A stretch of 64,000 nucleotides of DNA from Cricetomys ansorgei (taxonomy: Eukaryota; Chordata; Mammalia; Rodentia; Nesomyidae), in NCBI GenBank assembly GCA_026225945.1, contig JAMJFZ010003581.1, forward strand, positions 6,468,501 through 6,532,500. Direction: 5' to 3'. The notes beneath the pieces were generated by a model. The model was given only the letters and a program-made list of their open reading frames with translations. It was not told the origin of the DNA and did not search any database. The position numbers and the translations under genes were made by a program. How positions within the stretch are numbered: position 1 is the first letter of the stretch; each line of letters begins with the position of its first letter. Below are positions 58,061-64,000 of this stretch, one piece after another.

Positions 58061-60321
58061 TAATCCTTCCCTGGGAAGGATTTTAACAGCAGACATATAT
58101 TTCAATACAACACAGCCTACAAATTTGTTGATTTTGCTAAACTATAGACTAAGGCATATTGGAGACAGGACATACTAAGCTATGACCTACGGAATTTATT
58201 TTTTACTTTCAATTTATTTTCTACTTTCAGCAGCTTCAACATACATAGATATTATTGTGACAGAACTCCATTAAAAGTTGAGGAGAACTCTACTCTCCAA
58301 AGAGATCTTTTCCAAGGTTAGTTCAAAGAAAAATCATGAGATGGAAATTAGTTTAATCATAATGATGTCACCACAGGTATTTGTGACATTGTCTTGAAGT
58401 AAAGAAATTAAGAAATTAAGAAGTAAAGAATTTACAATTCTATGTCACAGATTTTAACCTTGAACTCAGTTCAGGCAGCCCATTCAGTTTCTTTATTCTA
58501 TATTCAAGAATACAAATAGTAAGTGTACCCTATATGTGAAAAGTGAAATAAATTATATTTTATACGTTTTTTTTGTACCTACAGCCATGGCTTTTATTCC
58601 AGATATGTGCCATAACCATAGTTGTAATTGACATCAAGCCATGAAGAGTCAGTTATCTCTTCTACATTGGATAGCACGCAAACAGAATATTGCTGATAGT
58701 GACAGTAAATCTGAAGTGTGTCTTGATTGCTTACTTCCTGAATTTTCACAGTGCAGGTCAGAAAACAATCATCATGCAATTGTCTAGTACATTCTTCTCT
58801 CTCCATTTTACAGATGACCATAATAAGCTTTTAATCTTAAGCCAGGCAATTAGAATGGGAGAGAAAGCCACAGGAGGATTCTCTATTAAATCCTCTGTGA
58901 AATTCATTTTCCACGAACATCACACCACACCATTTTAACATCGCTGTATTACAAAGTCACAGTTTAAGATGTTTAAAATATTAGACTGGCACCAATTTTA
59001 AACCTTGTTGAAAGTATACTTCACCGAAGGACTGCATCTTACTTGGTGAGCAATTATTAGCTTCCCACATTCTTTAGTACCATCTCAGACTTAGTGTTCA
59101 CAACCATCCATTCTACATACAACTGACATTCAACAGGGGCATGTCCCTTCTTTGTTGTTCTGGATCACATACATGGCTGAGAACTTGAATAACCTATGAA
59201 AATCTCCATACATAGGGATACTGAGATTTACAAAACATGTGTTACCAAAAAACATATCAAATTGAAATCAAGTTATTTTGAGATAATGATATAACTACTT
59301 TAATTCTGTGGGCAACAGATGACCAGTTCTATTAGAAGAGCAATTTCCTTATTTGTGAATTGTCAATAAGCATGTTGTTTTCTCTGAACAAATAAAAATG
59401 ATGTTTGCAACTATGAAGACGTTTTAAAAATTGACAAATTAAGTGAGTAAATGAACACACCATAGATGGGGCAATAATAAAAGAAACAAAGCATCTTGAA
59501 TGGTGAATGGCTTGCATGATTAGAAACTAAGTTTTTCCCTTTGATACTGAAAACAAACAGAAAACCCTTTCTTCCCTCCTCATTGTCTCTCATTCTGATC
59601 TCAGCTAAACTACTCTCAGATGTGAGAAAGATTGGAGAAGGGAAACACTGATTTAGGCAATGATAAAACACCATAAATATAATAATGCCCAGCAAATAAG
59701 AAGAAATTAGAAATAATTGCAAATGTAAATCTAGAAAACAAACCTAAAGAATAATACCAAATCCCTTAAAGTCGAAGCAGCCCAAACTCTGAGACTGAAT
59801 GTCTTCTACCTGATTAGAGCTTAACAGTGTAGTTCAAGTGTCTGGATTTATCTCTGTGTGCATCCTTGCACAGGGTCTGAAGAGGAAATAGAAATACACC
59901 TGTGGTTTGCTAGAAACTGTGAGCTTCTAGGGATAGTTAGAATGTCCCTGCTCTTTATGCATGCCGATCCTTTGCTTCCTCCTACAAAGTGGTTACAAAA
60001 ATACATGCTAGAAGAAATGGAAGAAAGTAGAGGGCTGAAGAATAAGGATGGAGTTTGAATATCACAGACATACTTAGAATTACTTGGCTTTATGTAGTTC
60101 TATTTCAAATAGATACAACATTACTACAAATTTTTATAGCATGAATACATAGCTATGTACTTGTGTATAAAACACATATATATGTATACACACATATGAC
60201 ATTAAGAAGAAATATTCACTCAAATACTATCCTTATTTTGAGTTGCATATGCTACATACAATAATTACACAAGAGCCCTTTTCTATCAATAAATATTAAT
60301 ATATCAATATTGGATATCAAT
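58061..60321. other. single-copy DNA
   Basis: No rodent repeat was recognised; a possible MIR piece is listed separately. Open frames up to 103 residues (59411-59722, minus) show no identifiable domain. Confidence 0.4.
58772..58890. mobile_element. possible MIR (ancient tRNA-SINE) fragment
   Basis: 'ctccattttacagatgacca' followed by taagc and gccacaggagg-like spacing recalls the MIR core ('ttttacagatgaggaaactg'). Only about one block is clear; this may be chance. Confidence 0.3.
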
Positions 60322-60425
60322 ATATAACTCAGGGTGGTTTGTAATTCACAATGAAGACAAGACTGCCTTCAAAGTGATCATCCTCCTGCCTTAGCTGCTT
60401 GAGATAGCAGGCATGTAACATGTGC
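60322..60425 (-). mobile_element. old B1-like SINE fragment, reverse
   Basis: 'caaagtgatcatcctcctgc', cttagctgcttgagatagca and ggcatgtaacatgtgccc are the inverted left half of a diverged B1. Confidence 0.65.
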
Positions 60426-60478
60426 CCACTTTCAATGATGATGACAGTGGCATTGGGAAGGGGTGCTTTGAAAAAGCA

Positions 60479-60726
60479 GCCAGGTGGTGGTGGCTCATGC
60501 TTTTAATCCTAGCACTTGGGAGGCAGAGGCAGGTGGATCTCTGTGTGTTCGAGGCCAGCCTGGTCTACAGAGTGAGTTCCAGGACAGCCAGTACTAAAAC
60601 AGAGAAACCCTGTCTCAAAAAAAAAGACAAAAGGAAGGAGGGAGGGAAGGAAGGAAGGAAGGAAGGAAGGAAGGAAGGAAGGAAGGAAGGAAGGAAGGAA
60701 GGAAGGAAGAAAGGAAGGAAGGAAGG
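60479..60726 (+). mobile_element. B1 SINE with (GGAA)n tail and 7-bp TSD
   Basis: A full B1 (gccaggtggtggtggctcat, gaggcagaggcaggtggatc, 'ggccagcctggtctacagag', 'aaaccctgtctcaaaaaa') is followed by about 23 GGAA units (60629-60726). aaaagca at 60472-60478 and 60727-60733 is the target duplication, so the tetranucleotide array lies inside the insertion and grew from its A-rich tail. Confidence 0.95.
60629..60726 (+). repeat. (GGAA)n microsatellite
   Basis: A purine-only tract of about 98 bases with two imperfect units (ggag near 60638 and gaaa near 60710). It generates a meaningless KEGR repeat in one frame. GGAA arrays can bind ETS-family factors and form triplex DNA; whether this one does is unknown. 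Confidence 0.97.
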
Positions 60727-60733
60727 AAAAGCA

Positions 60734-62006
60734 CTAGGCAAAAAATTGTTAAGCTTTAACTTTCATAGCCCAAGAGGCAATATGGAATCATAAAGTTAAC
60801 TCTAAAATTCCTATGGGGATAAAACTTTGTTTAATGATGACAAATGGAATAAAATTAAAGTGTAGCCTAATAAAATAACTCATAAATATAGTATTATCTC
60901 ACATATTTTTGCTCAAAGGTATATAACTATAGTCTTAGAGAAAAGCATAAAATGAAAGCGAAGAAATGAAACAGCAGAGTCTCTACCCACCATGCTGCAG
61001 AGATAAGAAGGCAAAGCATACAGAATAAATCTTATATATCTCCTTCTTCCCCAATGAAAGCTTGTCATGCAAAGTAATGACGTTTAGGATTCAAAAATCA
61101 TTAGGCAAAGCCATCATTTGAGAAAATGAATAATCACATTTTGTTAAGAGCTTCCATATACAATTTTTAAATGGTTCATTAGTTTTGATAGTGTTTAATA
61201 TTCTAGAAACTGACTCCCTACAAATACTTTGTTTTAATTATCAAAGGTATGCACAAGATGGACCCCGTTAATTTGTAGATATCAGTCCATTTCCCAAAGG
61301 CCAAGAGTACCTCAACACCTTCTGGTTGAGCCTAAAATAGCTTCTGAACAAAAATAATGAGCAAAAGCACCCGCCTCCATGAAAAAAACCTAAATCTCTG
61401 GTTATGCATATCAATTATGATTTATATCTAAGTATCTTCATAGAACATATTACCTAACCAGTCTTAAGGAAATACATACTAAGAGCCCCAGAGTTAGCCA
61501 TTACAGCGTGGAACATTTTAGACTGTGGCAAAACCCAACCTCCGTAGGCCACAAAATGGAACATGGGTGTCATTAATCTTCAGCACATGTCTACCTCGGT
61601 GTTTCAACCCTGTAGTTAGAAAGATCATTAGATCAAAGCAGATATGGTAAATGTTCTACGTATCTACACATTATCCCAATTGTGATATTGCTGTGGTCTT
61701 TTGTGATTACAATCCTAAGGTAGTATCTGAGTTTTCCAGATCTACCAGTAATAGCTCCTCTTTTGCTGAATAACTCCTGATAAATGCCAGAGTGCAAATG
61801 ACAAATATTAAGCTTTGTTTTAACCATAAAAGATATCACATACATAAGTCACTTCTCTGAGGTGTATGCATCATCCAAACATTGGTTGGGTCATGATTTT
61901 GTCTCAAATAGGCATCAATATGAATGAAACAAGATTGATCAGGGTAATATGGACAGAAGTGGAAAACAATTTTTAAGCAAATAAAAATTTTGTTACAATA
62001 TTACTA
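60734..62006. other. AT-rich single-copy DNA
   Basis: No repeat or gene was recognised. Confidence 0.4.
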
Positions 62007-62012
62007 CATCCC

Positions 62013-62524
62013 TGTATCACTCAGGAGTATCTAGAAAAACATTACTTTTAGAAATATATATATACATATACATACATACATATGATTTATTAGAGTGACT
62101 TACAAGTTGTGATTCAACTAGTTCAAAAATGGCTAACAACCAAAAGAAAGTCTAAGGATCCAGTAGTTATTCTGACCACAGTGTAGTGTGTCCACTGCTC
62201 TTCAGTATATGTCAGGATCCTGGAGAATTAAATCCTAATGCCAGTGAAGTAATGGGCTTGCCATCAAAATCAAGGGCAAGCAGGCAAGGAGCATAGCTTC
62301 CTTCTTTCATGTCTTTTATATAGGTTGCCACCAGAAGGCGTGTTTCAAGTTAAAGGTGGATCACACCACCTCAGCATTTCCAGATTAAAGCTGAGCCTTC
62401 CCACTTCAAATTGCTTAATTAAGAAAAATGTCATGCAGTTATACTCAGCTGCCTGGTTTTAGTTAACTCCAGATGTAGCTAACTACAAGTTAACTACAAA
62501 TTGACAACCAAGAATAGCTATCAC
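62013..62524 (-). mobile_element. rodent LTR-like repeat, reverse, with candidate TSD
   Basis: 'gatttattagagtgacttac', 'gattcaactagttcaaaaat', 'gatccagtagttattctgac', 'cttcagtatatgtcaggatc', 'atgccagtgaagtaatgggc', tcttttatataggttgccac and 'aaattgacaaccaagaatag' match a common rodent LTR-like repeat in reverse, with a TA/CATA microsatellite at 62053-62085. catccc flanks it at 62007-62012 and 62525-62530. The family name was not recalled. Confidence 0.75.
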
Positions 62525-62790
62525 CATCCCTCACCCCAAACTCAATATTGTTGGGAAATTTCCTCTGTAGAGTTTAATGAGGATGAAGTGAGCTACCCTG
62601 AGATCTGGGTCACCTAGACAACCACTTTATTACAGTAGTGATGAAGAAGGGCAAGGAAGGAGTCAAGACTTTAGCCTCAACCTAGCAAGGATCAATTCAC
62701 CTTCTGTGGTATGTTCGGATCATGTGGTGAGTGATTAGAGACAAGTTTAGTGCTACTAGCCAGATGTTAACAGTGTATAATTAACAGGGG

Positions 62791-63870
62791 AGTCAAGGAT
62801 GGTTGGTTTTAAATGTCAACCTGCTCTGAAGGAGATCTCCAATTTAAGCTCTCTTTCTGCCTAATGTTTGGCTGTGAGTCTCTGCATCTGCTCCCATCAT
62901 GGAAGAGGAGAAAGAAGAAGGAGTTTAGGACACCGGGAGAAACAGGGATCACAGAATCAACTAAACAGGGCTCACAGGGACTCACAGAGACTAAAGCAGA
63001 AAGCACAGAGTCTACATTAGTCTGTGCTAGGTCCTCTGCATATATGTTATGGTTATTAGCTTAGTTTTTTGGGTATGGGATTCCTAACAGTGGGAATGGG
63101 TTGTCTCTGACTCGGTTGCCTGCACCTGTAACCATTTTCCCTCTACTGGGTTGCCTCATCCAGCCTCAGTATGAGGGGTTTTGCCTAGTTTTATTGAATC
63201 TTTTTATGCCAAATTTGGTCGATATGCCTGGGAGGCCTGCTCTTTTCTGAAGGGAAATGAAGGAGGGGTGGATCTGGGGTAGAGAGGAGGTGGGTGGGGA
63301 ATTGGAAGGAGTGGAGGGAGGAGAAACTGTGATTTGAATGTACTGTATGAGAGAAGAATAAAATAAATAAACAACAAAAAAAAGTCAACCTGCCACTAGA
63401 ATCACCTGAGCAGGGGGCTTCAACTGGGAGATCATTTTGATTACCTTAAGTGACATGGGAAAACATGTCTGAAATATTTGCAGCATCTTCTGGTAGAAAC
63501 ATAGATTTTAAAAAGACACTGGAAAAGGGAGATGATTCTCTATCTCTCCATTGTCCTTCTTTCTGTTGAAGTAAATTGGTGATGAACTGTTTACTTGTTT
63601 AGACACAGCATTTCCAAGATGAGGATGAGAGACTCTTCAGTAACCCTCCAAGTCCCCACAACTACCAGGTTCCTGGTCTCTGCATTTCCCAGACTCTCCA
63701 GTGTCAGATAGCCACTGTGGGATTTTGCTAACCACTATAGCTGCCCGCAACAAGGACCTAAGGCCTGGATCTCAGCCTCTTGGTGCTATGAGAGCTGTTT
63801 AAAGACTGGCCATTCTCACCACTGATTTTTGAGTTTCCCTTCAGCTGTATTGGTCTTGATTTCATCTTCA
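62791..63870 (+). mobile_element. rodent LTR-like repeat, sense, split by an L1
   Basis: gatggttggttttaaatg (62798-62815) continues, after the L1, as 'cactagaatcacctgagcag', 'cttcaactgggagatcattt', 'gcagcatcttctggtagaaa' and acaactaccaggttcctggt. It is related in layout to the repeat at 62013 but not identical. The 3' limit near 63870 is uncertain. Confidence 0.65.
62825..63383 (+). mobile_element. 5'-truncated LINE-1 3' end with perfect 10-bp TSD
   Basis: gtcaacctgc is present at 62815-62824 and 63384-63393. Between them is a 559-base L1 3' UTR: 'gtttggctgtgagtctctgc', 'tgctaggtcctctgcatata', 'gatatgcctgggaggcctgc', 'ctgaagggaaatgaagg', 'tgtatgagagaagaataaa' and an A-rich tail. It has no coding sequence. 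Truncation and tail are the usual marks of target-primed reverse transcription. Confidence 0.93.
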
Positions 63871-64000
63871 TTACTAACAGAATTGTTTTGTTAAATAGAT
63901 AATTCTGAGATATCATCTTTTTCTTATAACATTTGAAAAATGTTACATTTCCTTCTGGTCCCTCAGATTAAAAGGGACCAATGACTTTAAAAGTATCATC
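63871..64000. other. window end, nothing recognised
   Basis: AT-rich sequence without recognisable features up to the window edge. Confidence 0.4.

Noticed and set aside
60422..60793. 123-residue frame with KEGR repeats
   Set aside because: It is made of B1 sequence followed by the (GGAA)n array read in frame. Low-complexity artefact.
1..64000. CRISPR arrays, bacterial operons, phage or plasmid features
   Set aside because: There are no regularly spaced repeats with unique spacers, no Shine-Dalgarno-linked gene runs and no long coding frames. All repeat content is of rodent retroelement type.

Overview
The window looks like nuclear DNA of a muroid rodent. It is AT-rich and has no compact bacterial-type genes, and it is full of rodent-restricted retroelements: B1, B2/B3, B4 and ID-type SINEs, rodent L1 bodies and 3' UTRs, an ORR1-type MaLR LTR, and (TG)n, (CT)n, (GGAA)n and (TAAA)n microsatellites. 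Several B1 copies share an unusual right end (gagttaca..cagagaaacc), which hints at a cricetid-like lineage. I cannot assign the species from sequence alone.

I could not recognise any host protein-coding exon, tRNA, rRNA or other functional RNA gene. The longer open frames are short and lie in microsatellites, on the antisense of SINEs, inside decayed L1, or in single-copy DNA without recognisable domains. The window is best read as an intergenic desert or the inside of a large intron.

Layout: 0-14.6 kb is mostly single-copy AT-rich DNA with scattered SINEs, two small CpG-retaining patches (about 1.63-1.85 and 9.43-9.63 kb), an L1 3' UTR on the minus strand (8.4-8.8 kb) and a minus-strand LTR with internal sequence (10.3-11.05 kb). 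At 14.64-19.5 kb lies an L1 with tandem 5' monomers and broken ORF1/ORF2, carrying a B1 insertion and lacking the reverse-transcriptase catalytic loop. From 20.6 to 34.6 kb there are LTRs of several ages in both orientations, B1, B3, B4 and ID copies, a compound CT/CA microsatellite, and two long L1 3' UTR pieces. From 35 to 48.8 kb the main features are a three-level nested LTR insertion (41.2-42.4 kb) and a dense run of five SINEs (47.8-48.8 kb). From 48.8 to 64 kb there is single-copy DNA, a MaLR LTR with internal sequence (51.7-53.1 kb), a minus-strand LTR (57.45-58.06 kb), a B1 with a long GGAA tail (60.5 kb), and a rodent LTR-like element split by a truncated L1 with a perfect 10-bp target duplication (62.8-63.9 kb).

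No genes work together here. The content is a record of successive retroposition. Repeat family names come from memory of consensus sequences, not from a database search, so subfamily names are tentative. I found no convincing new biological system. The most informative structures are the nested LTRs with readable target-site duplications, the dead monomer-bearing L1, and the two CpG-retaining patches that could be regulatory.
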